Assembly: GCA_015501605.1 (NCBI GenBank)
Contig: JADNRZ010000006.1
Location: 2,232,001 to 2,296,000, forward strand
Length of the DNA stretch: 64,000 bases
Source: Panaeolus papilionaceus
Lineage: Eukaryota; Basidiomycota; Agaricomycetes; Agaricales
Direction: 5' to 3'
Part shown: positions 35,561 to 46,689 of the stretch, one piece after another
How positions within the stretch are numbered: the stretch's first letter is position 1
Layout: each line of letters starts with the position of its first letter
Position numbers and translations under genes: made by a program
The notes under the pieces: model-generated
Database searches by the model: none
What the model saw: only the letters and a program-made list of their open reading frames with translations
Told to the model about the DNA's origin: nothing

Positions 35561-36121
35561 TGAAGCGACCTCCGAAATCCCCGAAGACCCCTATTCGTCA
35601 AAATCTACGTCGTCTTACCCATCATAGCATAGCGAACGGGACAGTGTGGGGATCATATTTATGTCGTCTTGTACGCACTACTTGCAACATATTCCCACCA
35701 TGCACTTATCCGATGTCACGTATTTGTTGAAATGACTTGTCTCTTAGTAGAGATTCAAACATGACTCGTTAAAACGGTTAAAAATTACCCGCCCGACTTG
35801 TCTATTTTTGTCTTGTCAACACGATGAGGATCGCAGCACTTATGATTTTCTCGTTGCTCTCGTGTAGCCATGATGCGGAAGGGGTGTTTCGAGGTGATAT
35901 TTTCCGGGGCGCTCTGGTGTGTCGAGCGAGTGCCGAGAACAGTACAGGGTCATGAACATGATCGAACATTTACGTAGATTGCGGGTGTATAGCTAACGTG
36001 GTCAGAGAGATGGTATTAAGTCTTCTTTTCAGCTCATCAGCTCGTTTTTGCTTTTTCCTATGTAAGTTCTCCTCTCATCGTCCTTCACTCATTTTTCAGC
36101 GAATAACCCCCATATCAAAAG
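35561..36121. other. Intergenic, no supported gene
   Basis: A 43-codon plus-strand ORF at 35824-35955 starts MRIAALMIFSLLSCS, which looks like a signal peptide, but it is too short to support. Nothing else recognised. Confidence 0.4.
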
Positions 36122-36567
36122 ATGGACAACTACACGGCCACACCTCACACGCAGGAGCCCGACGTAGACTCATCTCCCACACCACTTGATATCAAATCCT
36201 TAAGAATGAAGAGCTGCCCAGAGCCTGAGCAATGCTCAGATTCAGAATCAGAGCTTAATGTCGTTGACATCCGGGAGTTTATTGGTACTATCATCCGTCA
36301 CGCTGTCTATGCAAGTATGATGCCTCGTGTATTGTGCTCTAACGATGTGTCGGCTGACTTGTATGCGCTACGAATTGTCACCACCAGTTCGATGGGTTTC
36401 TCAAAATGATTGCGGCGGATAAATTAGACATGGACACATCGGGAACCGGAGGGTATCCGAGAATTGCTTTTCTCTCTACTCTACCGCGCGTATTCATCCA
36501 GGGCTCTACACGGTCCAGGCTATGGCTGAGTTCACATACGTTCTCCTCATCGTCAACCCATGTATAA
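36122..36567 (+). CDS. Small hypothetical protein, 128 aa, two exons
   Basis: Exon 1 (36122-36328) starts MDNYTATPHTQEPDVDSSPT and continues with an acidic serine-rich stretch and VVDIREFIGTIIRHAVY. Splicing a 59-nt intron (GTATTG...CCAG) gives FDGFLKMIAADKLDMDTSG, then GGYPRIAFLSTLPRVFIQG. The frame ends at TAA 36565-36567. No family is recognised. Further exons downstream (36590-37031 has coding-like ORFs) are possible, so this may be a fragment of a larger or decaying gene. Confidence 0.35.
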
Positions 36568-37953
36568 AGATGAGTCTGCTAGAAGGTAAATGGGTATTGA
36601 AACCCCTCGGAAGACGCAGACTTCGACCTTATTTTGGAGCTATCAAACTGTGGGATATATGTATTCAAAGATTTCGGACGCCTCTTCCATATCATTGATT
36701 CGATTCCAGGTAGTCCCATTACAGCAGACTTACACCTATCGACTAATCTTTCGTCCCGGGGGCTGGATAGAGAAGAGACATCATGAATTAACACGGGAAG
36801 AGGCCAAACCGTTCGAGACACTGGTTATGACTGAGATACACTCCGTTCTTGGCTATATTGACCACCATTTACTTTTTTAAAAGAATTACCCGGATTTTCT
36901 CGCCGTTGGAGTCGGATGGCCTTGAAAAGTATAGTCAGCAATTAATTAAGACCTGTGGGTTTTATTTGCAGATATGTGACTTGATTGGGACGTTCTCGGA
37001 GCTTCCGAAAATACCATCTGTAGAAGTTTAGTAAAATATAATTTAGGCCCTTGTACCCAGAGCTTTGGCAATCATTGGTCTCTGTTTCGGCTTTGGTACA
37101 ACTTACAAAGACTCGAAAGTGAGGTGGGGAATGGCGACCGCTTCCGCAGTGCTTCTTGAAGCAGCTCTCACCTCAAGTTTAAATTAGTTGGCCGTCCCTC
37201 ACAGCGCTGAGAAATGGAGACAGGGACCTACAAGCTGCTCTTGTGAAGGTAGCTGGGCATCCCGGTCATGTATCGACAGTTATGACGATTACGCAATATA
37301 CCGCTGGATGCCGCCCATGAAAACGACGTCATAAGGATGAAGTTTAGACCGTGAACTGATGTGTTTAGCTTCTTTTCCCTCTCATCTCATCAATTATTTA
37401 AGAATGGAAAGTTCTTGCATAGGAATAGGCATCGTGTGAGCCCGTCGTTGAACAAGCTCAGTTCGCATCTTCCCACCCGAAAACACTGTTTGATCTCCGT
37501 CGCCATGTTGGCTCATAAGCGCAGGCACGCAGTTTTAAATCGCAGGCAAAAAGGAGTTTACTGCCTCTAGGGCTAATTTCAAGGTGTTGCTGGCATTGTG
37601 TCTTGACTTTCCTGACAGTAAAGCTCGCGGATTGAGTCTGCCGTACCAACCAGGACTTCCTCAATTCCTTCTCAAGCTGCACTCAAGCCCAACCATCGAA
37701 GCCCCGTCGGGTGCGGTTTCCTCAAAATTGGGACCTATTTATGGCTCAATCTAAATGTATACTGGGAATAGATAACATCTGCTCAAGGTTTACACATGGT
37801 CAGCACAACAAGGTAAGATACTTGACGAAATTCATGTTTTACGGTCAGTCTACGCCTACCCTATGCCTAGCACCGTCGGCTTTACCATTTCCCTTGCTAC
37901 TGAACCCTCGGAGATGTGTTCGAGTCCGTTTCAGTAGGCATAGCAGGAAAAGC
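36568..37953. other. Intergenic, possible gene debris
   Basis: Overlapping ORFs at 36590-36880 and 36849-37031 (plus) have coding-like composition, for example FRPGGWIEKRHHELTREEAK, but no recognisable family. The rest, to the TATA box of the glycopeptide gene, is unremarkable. Confidence 0.4.
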
Positions 37954-37960
37954 TATAAAA
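37954..37960 (+). promoter_or_regulatory. TATA box of the first glycopeptide gene
   Basis: TATAAAA, 101 nt upstream of the ATG at 38055. The paralogue at 44580 has TATAAAG at almost the same distance (103 nt), so the core promoter is conserved between them. Confidence 0.6.
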
Positions 37961-38054
37961 GCTCCCCTCTTCTTCGATAATCACTCTCAACAACCAGCCT
38001 CCTCAGATTCCAAGCCTTACAGTTTACTCTCTCTCATCCTTCTCAAATCACAAC

Positions 38055-38877
38055 ATGTTCTCTTTGACCTCTTTCGCTGTTGCTCTCGCTATCGCCGTCG
38101 TTGGTGTCAGCGCAGAGAGTCACACAGTTCACTTCAGTAACAAATGTGGCTTCGGAACAGTAAGCATATTAATACTTCAATCTTGAACGTTCGCTCATAT
38201 CTGTTCACATCCTCTAGCCCACCCTGATTCACAACGGTGGTGTTCTCTCGACTGGTGGCGACTTCACCTCCAACGGACCCTTGGACGGTGCTATCGCGTG
38301 AGTAATGCATGGTTAAGCGTCTGGATGTTTTTTCTTGGCTAATCCGCTCTTCAGATACCTCCAGACTGGATCCTGTGGCTTTAATGGCGAAGGCTGCACG
38401 CTCGTCGAACTTACACTGACCAACCCCAACAACGGTCCAGGCAGTGGTTCTTCCGTCGATCTCTCCCTCATCTCTCCGTAGGTTTCTGCCATGATTAAGT
38501 GTACTCCATAATTCTGATGTACGCTTTCAGTCATGCCTTCTCTGTTACTACTGGATTTGGGTTCGCCTTCTTCTCGTCTGCCTTGCTGTAAACATCTGAT
38601 TTAACGCTCTTATTAGATACTTCAATGGATGTGACGGATCTGGCGCAGATTGTAAGTCACTTGCATTTCGACTCTGCTCTAAATTTACTCAAAAATCTTT
38701 TTTTTTCTAGGCAGCAGCCCTGGCTGCCCAACCGCCTTCCGTAACCCAGGCGATACTCAAGTCCAAGTGGCTTGCCAATCTGACAATGTAAGTACCCTCA
38801 GTACATGACTTCGATGGAGTCATGGTAGATCTGACGCGTGGTTTTAGGTCAACCTGGCTATTACATTCTGCCAATAA
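38055..38877 (+). CDS. Small secreted cysteine-rich glycopeptide, 159 aa, seven exons
   Basis: A member of the Agaricomycete secreted glycopeptide family, which resembles a small thaumatin-like fold. Residues 1-20 form a signal peptide (MFSLTSFAVALAIAVVGVSA). The mature part starts ESHTVHFSNKCGFGT and has eight cysteines, in KCG, GSCGFNGEGC, NGCDG, DCSSPGC, ACQ and FCQ, consistent with four disulphides. Exons are 38055-38159, 38218-38297, 38355-38477, 38531-38560, 38617-38651, 38711-38787 and 38848-38877 (480 nt). Lengths and phases match the gene at 44580 almost exactly. It probably acts in the cell wall or extracellular space. The biochemical role is unknown. Confidence 0.85.
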
Positions 38878-39355
38878 TTTTTATCATATTTTTGAATAAT
38901 GTTCAGCGCGCGGTTTTTTTAACTTCGTGACTCGTTTTTGGTATCTACTCGCTGCCGCCTTTACATACTTGAACAACATTTTGATTTTTTCCCCGTTCAA
39001 CACGCGCCTCGCGTTCATTGTGTGACTTGGGTGAATGAGACTGGTACAATACCGGTAGTAGCGGGATTTGTTTTTTTTTGCGATTTTCACAAACACATCT
39101 ATAGTAAGCACTTCAGCGCCGATATGACACACTTGTAGGCATTGGCATGAGCAAGTATGAGTTTATCGTTGGTGATTAAATGAGCATAAGAGTTGGCCTG
39201 TTATCGTAGGATCTTCTTAAATCAGCTAACCCTTTCCACCATTTCACCATTCGTAGCAGCATAGCCTCCATTACGGGAGACCACTCGATTCCTGTGTGAC
39301 GGCTTCCCGCCACCAGACTTTGGAAGTTGGTTAAAATCCAACCCAGTCGTTCCTC
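38878..39355. other. Intergenic
   Basis: 3' flank of the glycopeptide gene with T-rich runs. No gene recognised. Confidence 0.5.
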
Positions 39356-40310
39356 TCACGAAAGCATCTGTTGGTAATCCTGGCCTTCGATCTCGCTCAA
39401 TGTCTCCGGATCCGCTCCTTCACTCATGATGTAAAGGGAGAATAGTATAACCATAACAAAAGATCCCATGTCGTCCATGGGGAGATGGAGACGTCGAGTA
39501 TCCTCAGTGACAAACGTGAATCTGCTTGGAGTGAACAACGTATGGGGCTGTAGACAAGGTAAGCGATTGGATGACGTCCTTCAAATAAGGAAGATGGAAC
39601 TAACGCGTGGATCATAGAGCTTATTAAACTTCTCGATGAAATCTGGAGAGTCACAGACATTAAATCTAGTGTCCATTAAAACCGACCTGTGTCCACCTTC
39701 GAAGGCAGAGGCATTCTTGGAGGTTTCGAGCAGTATCTTCAGTTCAGTAGCTGCTTCAGATTGCTGCCTATGAAGGGGGTTGCCGTAAACCAGCATCCTG
39801 AGGTGATCGCCACAACATGATGCTCAGCATAATCATTCGAACCTTGCGCGTGTGAGCGGCGTTGTTGAGAAATAAATTCTGGGAAGCAGAGGTCCCGCCC
39901 CGACTCTGCCAGCCGTCAAGACATGATTTCCCGTGACAGCAACCAAAAAGTGCATGACATAGTTGCTTTCGGTGCGTCATCATCCTCGTCATCGCTGTGA
40001 GCCAAGTGCTCTGTTCTGACCTCGAACGCCAGGCCAGAGAGATGATGTTGTAAGCCGTATGACAATGGTCGACGCAGGCGTTTAGGATATTCGCGACGTG
40101 ATAGTAAATCTTCGTGCTGATCTGGCCGTTGTGAGTGTAAGTTATATTTGGGAGGTTTTTTATGGCGCGTGAGCTGAAGGATAATTGATGATCGATGAGG
40201 CATTGAAATTGATCAATTAATTGGTAGTCAGATATTTCTGTATCTGTATGCTTGAGCTTCGGGAGCTTGGGCGAAATCATCGTTGCGACTGTATCTGGGT
40301 CGACTCCCAA
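39356..40310 (-). pseudogene. Degenerate gene, several shifted frames
   Basis: Protein-like segments occur in order on the minus strand but in different frames. They start with MISPKLPKLKHTDTEISDYQ and STKIYYHVANILNACVD, then GLAFEVRTEHLAHSDDEDDD, then NYVMHFLVAVTGNHVLTAGR, and finally FEGGHRSVLMDTRFNVCDS. No introns of usable size join them. The YYHVANILNACVD part matches YYHCLFVDILNTCVD of the small ORF at 21981-22262. This looks like a decayed accessory gene of a family present at least twice in the window. The family name is not recognised with confidence. Confidence 0.4.
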
Positions 40311-40650
40311 ACCCGATCACCAATCATCAAGTTCAGGAACATCACTATGGTGCTAGTTTCAGCGCTCTCTCTCCAGTTGAAGCAGCAGATAGATAAATAG
40401 GCGTTCCGACTTGCCCAACTGGTGATTGTCGTGAACAGGGAACAAATTTAGCGTTCAACTCAACGTGAGAATCAACTTGGGTTGTAGCTCGTGGGAAGCG
40501 GAACGGGGACACCGACAACCATCCGACATCACCCTGCTCAGGCACTGGGGTTGGGTTAGCAGAAGGCCCTGGTGACTTGAATATGTCGCAACACAGACCA
40601 CAACGCAGGTCCATGGAGTCCGTGCACATAGTCTCAAGCATTCTATTTCA

Positions 40651-40675
40651 AACCCCATCATACGATGATGGGGTT
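40651..40675. repeat. Perfect inverted repeat, 11-bp arms
   Basis: AACCCCATCAT, then ACG, then ATGATGGGGTT. The arms are exact reverse complements with a 3-nt loop. It lies in an intergenic region and could form a stable hairpin in RNA of either strand. Confidence 0.7.
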
Positions 40676-41005
40676 CCAGGATAAGTCCCTCATGCGTCAT
40701 TCAAAGCAAGCCGACTTCAAGCTCACATTAAGCTAAACCACGATTTCATTTCAATTAAAACCTGTTTTTAGGTCGTCACTGTGCGCGGGCAACAGTTGAA
40801 TTAAATAGCACCCCGTGCCGTCGAGGTTATTTAAGCTCATGATCATGACGTTCAGTTGTCCTTATATCACGCTCCACTACATATCTATAGAAGATAACTC
40901 ATACACCCGAATTCCACGACGTCATTTTCCAAAATCCCTCAGCGTGCTCCTCCTCACCAATATAATCACCTCTACGGTAGGAAGCAAGTAATAACCCCAC
41001 CTGAC

Positions 41006-41347
41006 TTGAAGGGCTGTGGCGCGATTTTTGCTGTCGTGGCCATCGGTTGGGGACATTCCCGTGTCGCTACCTCTCAGAATCCTAAGGCATATAGGCTTGG
41101 AGCACTGTATAAGACCTCGCTCGAGTACATTAAGTATGGTGCATGGTTTACTATTGGATACCAGACGAATCCCGGGACCAAGGGACCTTGGAATCCAGAT
41201 CAATGGTACGTATTCGCCATCATTGACATTTTCAGTGTTGAATCTTATTCTAGCAATAGCAAAAACGCCTCATGCGGTTATTTGCAGTGGTCACCCCGAC
41301 AAGATATTCTATGTACTTGGATGATGGGGCATGTGAACAATGAATAG
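41006..41347 (+). CDS. Possible small hypothetical protein, start unresolved
   Basis: An open frame of 113 codons with reasonable composition, including GAIFAVVAIGWGHSRVATSQ and GYQTNPGTKGPWNPDQ. It has no ATG in frame (it opens with TTG). An optional 54-nt intron (GTACGT...TCTAG, from about 41206) keeps the frame and yields an alternative C-terminus with CNSKNASCGYLQWSPRQ. No family is recognised. An upstream exon with the start codon could not be identified. Confidence 0.25.
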   Translation: MKGCGAIFAVVAIGWGHSRVATSQNPKAYRLGALYKTSLEYIKYGAWFTIGYQTNPGTKGPWNPDQWYVFAIIDIFSVESYSSNSKNASCGYLQWSPRQDILCTWMMGHVNNE

Positions 41348-42041
41348 ACGATTAGAGTTTGAGGAATGGAAGTCAATGCGCAGAGTTGTTATGTGATGCC
41401 ACGAATTTATTGCAGATTCTGATTGGTAGAGTATCCAGCGGGCGCTAAAACTGCTATTTTGCGTCATGCCCGATAGTCGCTAAATTTAAACCATAAGTCG
41501 TGTGGGATTAACGAGATAAATATGATACGCCAGTTATCTGACCATTCTATGCGCCAGTCTGATGATGGTTCGGATGGGTGACATGAACTCACTCTGACAA
41601 TTTAATTTCGACTTTAGGGGAATTCAAAGTTCAAGACTATTTCGAGTCGAAATTATCCATCCCAACATATATGAATAACCAATGTCATATTTACAACTAC
41701 ATCTTTATAGTCTACACAAAAATAAATACTTAAAAAACCTAAAAAAAAATTGATGGGAATCAAGGAGACAACCAGATGTAGGGAGGGATGAGGTTTGAGT
41801 CAGTATACTCATGCCTTGCATAGCGATAGAAAAAAAGCAATGGGTTGAAGAAAGTGAGTGGTATACTACAAAGTGCATGCGTTCCGGATTAGTGAATGAG
41901 AGAAAGATAGGAAGGAAAATACAAGAATACAAGGAACATGATAGAAAGCCGGTCACCATCCTTTGTCAACAGCCTGCAGTGAAGACCTGTGTTCACGAGT
42001 CCCACTGAAGGCTGTGACTGCAACCAGATGTCTCGGCTGCC
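41348..42041. other. Intergenic
   Basis: 3' flank of the 290-aa hypothetical gene. It contains an A-rich stretch at 41715-41750. No gene recognised. Confidence 0.5.
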
Positions 42042-42914
42042 TCAGAAGTCCCAGCCATCAAAGTCGTCAAAGTCGCTGTCGCTAACATCTGCCTCGCAAT
42101 CGTTCGAGGCCCAATATTGGCGGTCTCCAGCAGCACGTCCTTTGTCATACTCATCACCCGTATCAGCATAGACCGACGAAATTTCCGATTCGTTGTCGTC
42201 AGTGGACGACATCTCCTCTGCCCGCATGGAATTCAGTTGATTTATGCAATACTCTTGGAAGGTCAAGGTGAATTCACGACCGATTTTTGAATAACGGTGG
42301 TGCAGCCGCAACCTCTCGAATCCGGCGACCAGAACGAGACGATTAAATGAGCAGTGCCCTACACGGTCGCTCACACGACTGTCTGCGCTGTTGAAACTTG
42401 TGGCCGAGTTATATTCCGACGAAAGTGTCCGCTTGTGCTGGGCATGATAGTCCGTTGAAGAACGACCACTGGCACTGCAGGGGCCACTCAGAGCACCGTT
42501 TCTCCTGTCTCCTATAAAAGCCTCAGAGCTTGAAGCTAGCCATGCATTGACTTTGCCAAAATTGTCGGTTTCGCATGACTGTGGACGCGATTGAGTGCAT
42601 GGTTGAAACCGATTGAAAGATGTATCTACGGATTGAAAGTAACCAGGAAACACGTTGCGGGAATTGTTGAAATTGTCAGTGGAGGGATATACCATCCCAC
42701 CGGCACGGTCTAGGGTGTCGTCGGCTTCTTGTATATAGACGGTCCTACTGTTTCGAGGCACCGCCCATTGTGAGCGGAGCTCGACTCTGCGCTCGTCAAT
42801 CTCAGCGCCATGGCCTTTAATTTCGTGTTCTGCCTGGCTGTATTGTCCCAGAGATGTGAGGCTATAAGCACGGGAGGCTAATGCGTCTCTGTGAAGCAAA
42901 TTCGAAGAAGACAT
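42042..42914 (-). CDS. Hypothetical 290-aa protein with a VPxxSRTxY motif
   Basis: A single-exon ORF starting MSSSNLLHRDALASRAYSLT. The frame is open upstream to 42971 but only with a non-ATG start. Near residue 50 it contains ELRSQWAVPRNSRTVYIQEA, matching the repeated EVPPxxRTxY motif of the protein at 21035-21758, so the two probably share an uncharacterised domain. The middle is Ser/Asn-rich with aromatic and basic residues. FNRLVLVAGFERLRLHHRYS may be structured. The end is strongly acidic (DVSDSDFDDFDGWDF). No membrane segment or signal peptide is present. Function unknown. Length and composition suggest a nuclear or cytoplasmic regulatory protein. Confidence 0.55.
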   Translation of the reverse strand: MSSSNLLHRDALASRAYSLTSLGQYSQAEHEIKGHGAEIDERRVELRSQWAVPRNSRTVYIQEADDTLDRAGGMVYPSTDNFNNSRNVFPGYFQSVDTSFNRFQPCTQSRPQSCETDNFGKVNAWLASSSEAFIGDRRNGALSGPCSASGRSSTDYHAQHKRTLSSEYNSATSFNSADSRVSDRVGHCSFNRLVLVAGFERLRLHHRYSKIGREFTLTFQEYCINQLNSMRAEEMSSTDDNESEISSVYADTGDEYDKGRAAGDRQYWASNDCEADVSDSDFDDFDGWDF

Positions 42915-44476
42915 CTTCGTCTTTGGAGGAAAACGTATAATGGGAACACAATGAGAACGCAAGGCTTGCAAATAATACGAGAGCTGCCCGACACTACCTT
43001 TTTTTTTTTCAAAAAAAAATACAAATATGGTATAAAGGGATGAAGAGAGGAGGAAAAAGAGGAAATTAAACGAGATGGTTGTGGTTCAAGTGGAAGTCAA
43101 GATTCAGATCGTGGGACTCTAGATTAAATAACTGAGTGACGAACTCGTCACGGACGCGTCGAGGGGCCTATCGAACCAACCAACCACTTTTGCCGTGTCA
43201 CTCGACAACACACAAAGCGACGTAAACCACACTCTTTTCTATCGCATTTTAAGCCTTGTTTCTTACCTCAACGTCAGGTGTATTCACTAACTCGTGGTGC
43301 AATGTCGCTTCCATCGCTGAGCGTTTAAAGACGCGCGAAAATTTTGCACGCCGAAAATGGTGGCTTTCAGCCCATATACACACCTCTATACCCTTGATAA
43401 GGGTAACCTATGGGTTCATATATTGAAGAGCGGTGCACATCCAGTTTCATTATCACAGATATCGCTATGAATACTCGTAGAATTGAAGCTCGTGAGGGAG
43501 TTGGATTCCGACCTGCTTGGATTCACATCCTTCATTGAAACGCCCACTGGGCTATATTTACACATTGAAAGGGATGTTAACAAGGTTACAGCTCAAAGGC
43601 TTTATGTCTTCAACACGAACGCAATCAGGATAAATTGCAAATAGAGCGTGATACACTTTGATTTGGGCGTAAGTACTTGTATCCCAACAAGGTCATTTGA
43701 TCCGGATACTTGTTAGGATCTTCCGAGTGAAACAAGCACAAATAGCGTCAAAGGAAACTGGTTGAAACTTTGTCGCCAAATAGCACAAGTTTCGTTCCCG
43801 CTCAAACATCGGACTCCAATCACTCATCGACCTTGCTGTTCCTCTGCTGACTAGGAATTGACTGAGGACCTCTCTACATCAAGCTCTTAGTTATGGGAAT
43901 ATCAGCATGTGTCATTTTGACAGATGAGCAGCATGCACAATTACATACCAGTAGTGAGTCCGACTCGCAAGTCATTCTTCCCATGGACTGTTGAGGTTAT
44001 GCGACTGTATGACAACTCCAAACGGGTTTTTATGATTCATTCATAAAAGCTAGGTAATTAAACACCGTCTTATGCACTGTCGGCATTTCGACGGCCATTG
44101 GCCCCATCGCTGTCTCGCTCGATATTCCACGGCTAGCAGCTATCCGGCGCCTGATGTCTCTATTTTTATCTCAACACATGGAATACCAACTTGTCTGCAC
44201 ATGAATTCTCTCTAAATGTCGGTCATTTTTCCCCAAATGGATGAAACGCAGTCCTCACGTCTCACGGTAATCAGTGTAACGCTATGGAATGACATTGTTA
44301 GTCGTCGACACACGGTTTAGTAACACCACCTATGGCAACCAGCGTCGAGCATTCTCTCAGAGAGATCATGTCTGCGACTACTTACACGACAATACTCATG
44401 TAACGCCCGGCCATTTGACGCCTACGCGTACTGCTTTCGTCCTGGAATTGAAGTAATAGTTGCCAGCACGAGATGC
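42915..44476. other. Intergenic, 1.6 kb
   Basis: Promoter side of both the 290-aa hypothetical gene (minus) and the second glycopeptide gene (plus). There are T/A homopolymer runs at 42998-43020. No ORF worth naming was found. Confidence 0.5.
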
Positions 44477-44483
44477 TATAAAG
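44477..44483 (+). promoter_or_regulatory. TATA box of the second glycopeptide gene
   Basis: TATAAAG, 103 nt upstream of the ATG at 44580, mirroring the arrangement at 37954. Confidence 0.6.
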
Positions 44484-44579
44484 CCTGGCTCAATATGATG
44501 CTGGCCAAAGCTATCATCAACACTTTAACCTCATTGAAGCTCTTTACTTCATTTGCTTTTTAGACACTCCGATATCAAC

Positions 44580-45399
44580 ATGTTCTCATTCAAGTCCTTT
44601 GCCGCTGCTCTTGCCATCGCTGTCGTTGCCGTCAAGGCAGAGACCCATACCGTCCACTTTGCCAACAACTGTGGACAAGGCACGGTATAGCCTCATCTCC
44701 TTTATTCACTCACCTGGTCCATAATTCATTTGTTTGACCAGCCCATGCTCGTTCAGAACGGGAACGTTCTCTCGTCAGGCGCTGATCTCACCACCAATGG
44801 ACCCCTTTTCAATGCTTTAGCGTAAGTAGACTTCGATCCACTGTGCCCTTCAGCAACGCGAGACTTATTCGACCCTTCGATTGTCAGCTTCCTTCAAACG
44901 GGTTCCTGTGGTGCCAACGGTGAAGGATGCACTCTAGTTGAGTTCACTTTGGCCAACCCCGAGTCCGACTCAGGCAGTGGCTCTGTGGTTGACCTTTCTT
45001 TAATTCCCCCGTGAGTCAATATACCATTGGGCTTTCGAGCTACTTATCCTCATACGGCTTTGACAGTCGCGCTTTCTCCGTTCCAACTGGGTTTGGGTTC
45101 GTTCTCGATATTATATCTGACTGTACACCTTGACTTGTGTTTCCATAGGTTCCTTAATGGATGCGATGGGCGAGGTGCCAATTGTGAGCTAAAACAGTTA
45201 ATTACAACCTTCCAATACTAACTAATGTCCAAGGCACAACCCCTGAGTGCACGAGCGCATTCCACGACGCGGGTGATAGCCAAGCGTCCTTGATTGCATG
45301 CCAGCTCGACGATGTAAGGATTTCATTATTATTTGTCAATTCGTGATGCCAACATTTTGTGATTATATACAGGTCAGCCTGGCCATCTCTTTCTGTTGA
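44580..45399 (+). CDS. Small secreted cysteine-rich glycopeptide, 159 aa, seven exons
   Basis: Paralogue of the gene at 38055-38877. The signal peptide is MFSFKSFAAALAIAVVAVKA. The mature protein begins ETHTVHFANNCGQGT and retains all eight cysteines (NCG, GSCGANGEGC, NGCDG, NCTTPEC, ACQ, FC). Exons are 44580-44684, 44742-44821, 44888-45010, 45067-45096, 45149-45183, 45234-45313 and 45373-45399, again 480 nt. Exon 6 is 3 nt longer and exon 7 is 3 nt shorter than in the paralogue. A conserved SGSGSxVDLSLI segment sits in the middle. The C-terminal residue is the last cysteine. It is extracellular, with unknown function. Confidence 0.85.
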
Positions 45400-45801
45400 G
45401 CTGAACCTTCGGATGTAGTACAAATTAGGATACGTGTGGTACCGCTTGGGTGTTTATTTTAACGACTCAATTTATGCAATGTCCTGATAAACTCATTGTT
45501 GTTACTTCAAAGGGTTCAGGTAAATGTATCAACAATTTCGTTACTGCCACTTTCAGGCGCGATTGCCCCTTCATTGATCTGTGTCATGACCGGGATAATG
45601 TCTCTCCAGGTAGTGATTTCGATGCATCTGTCGTTCCATGACAACGCTTAATTGGTCGCATGTCAATATCCCGAGTATTCCTCATTTGCGTACTTGGATA
45701 GATTCTAAGGTCCTCTCTTTACGAAGTTGAATCTACGTTAAACGACTTTCGCACCAACTCTCGAGCTTTGCATCCCTACTTTACTTTCAAACTACACTAC
45801 C

Positions 45802-46411
45802 ATGATGTTCACTCTGGCCGCCTTCGCCTTTGCTCTCGCTGCGCATCGCAGGTGCGAATGCTGAGCGCCGACGCCATACTGTTTATTTCGCCAATAACTG
45901 TGGCTTCGAAACGGTAAGGCCATCGAACATCTCGATAAAGTCATGCCTTAAAATGCCAGGGAACTTCTCTAGACCACCCTAATTCAAGGTGGTACGGTTT
46001 TCTCCACTGGTGGAGATTATATATCTCTGATGGCGCACTGATCTCCGCTGTCGTGTGGGTATACGGAACAGCCGCCTACAAGGCCACCATTTGGGCTAAT
46101 ACCATCTTTCACAGCTACCTTCAGACCAGGTGCTGGGTACAATGGGAAAGGTTGTACGTTGGTCGATTTGACACTGATCAACCCCAACAACGGCCCCGGA
46201 AGTGGTTCTTCGGTCGATATTTCTTTGGTTCCTCCGCAGGCTGAATATCTAACTCGTTGTATTGAGCCTCGTTTGTGCTGATGCAAATCCCTTAGCCTAG
46301 GCTTCTCGGTTACTAGTGGATTTAGATTCGTTTTTGACTACCTGCTGACACTTTCATACCCTAACATTACCGCTTAACAGCTACTACAACGGGTGTGATG
46401 GTGAAAGGATA
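45802..46411 (+). pseudogene. Broken third glycopeptide copy
   Basis: Homologous to the two intact copies but disrupted several times. The signal-peptide exon shifts frame inside its hydrophobic core and meets a stop. HTVYFANNCGFET then appears in the shifted frame. The second exon region (TLIQGGTVFSTGGDY) shifts again. The third (GYNGKGCTLVDL, LINPNNGPGSGSSVDIS) has another shift just after YLQT, and the GSC cysteine is replaced. YYNGCDG is present near 46400, but the remaining exons with the last four cysteines are gone. It lies about 400 nt downstream of the intact copy, as expected from tandem duplication. Confidence 0.75.
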
Positions 46412-46633
46412 TTTATGTATGAATAGAGGCGATAAATGGCTATGACGAAGGGCAAATACCTGCCTTTTGCGAGTGTGGTCTGTCGAACTGAACAGGGAAC
46501 TCTGGACAGTAACAATAATATCAACCCTTTTTAAATACTTCCAGCCATCCATCATAAGGACATCGGGCAGGGCTGCCCACTCCTTCCCAGTTCGGGAGAC
46601 GAATACCAGACGGTTCCAGGCGAAGGGGTTCAC
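46367..46633 (-). pseudogene. F-box/LRR-like fragment
   Basis: An open frame of 88 codons without upstream F-box. It contains PFAWNRLVFVSRTGKEWAAL, then PDVLMMDGWKYLKRVDIIV. This resembles the leucine-rich part of Agaricomycete F-box proteins and parallels the fragment at 5390-5758. It abuts the truncation point of the broken glycopeptide copy, suggesting a rearrangement junction around 46400. Confidence 0.35.
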
Positions 46634-46689
46634 ACGCCTTCACTACACGAATCAGAAATGCTGTCATCAAAGATCACAAATGTAAGAAT

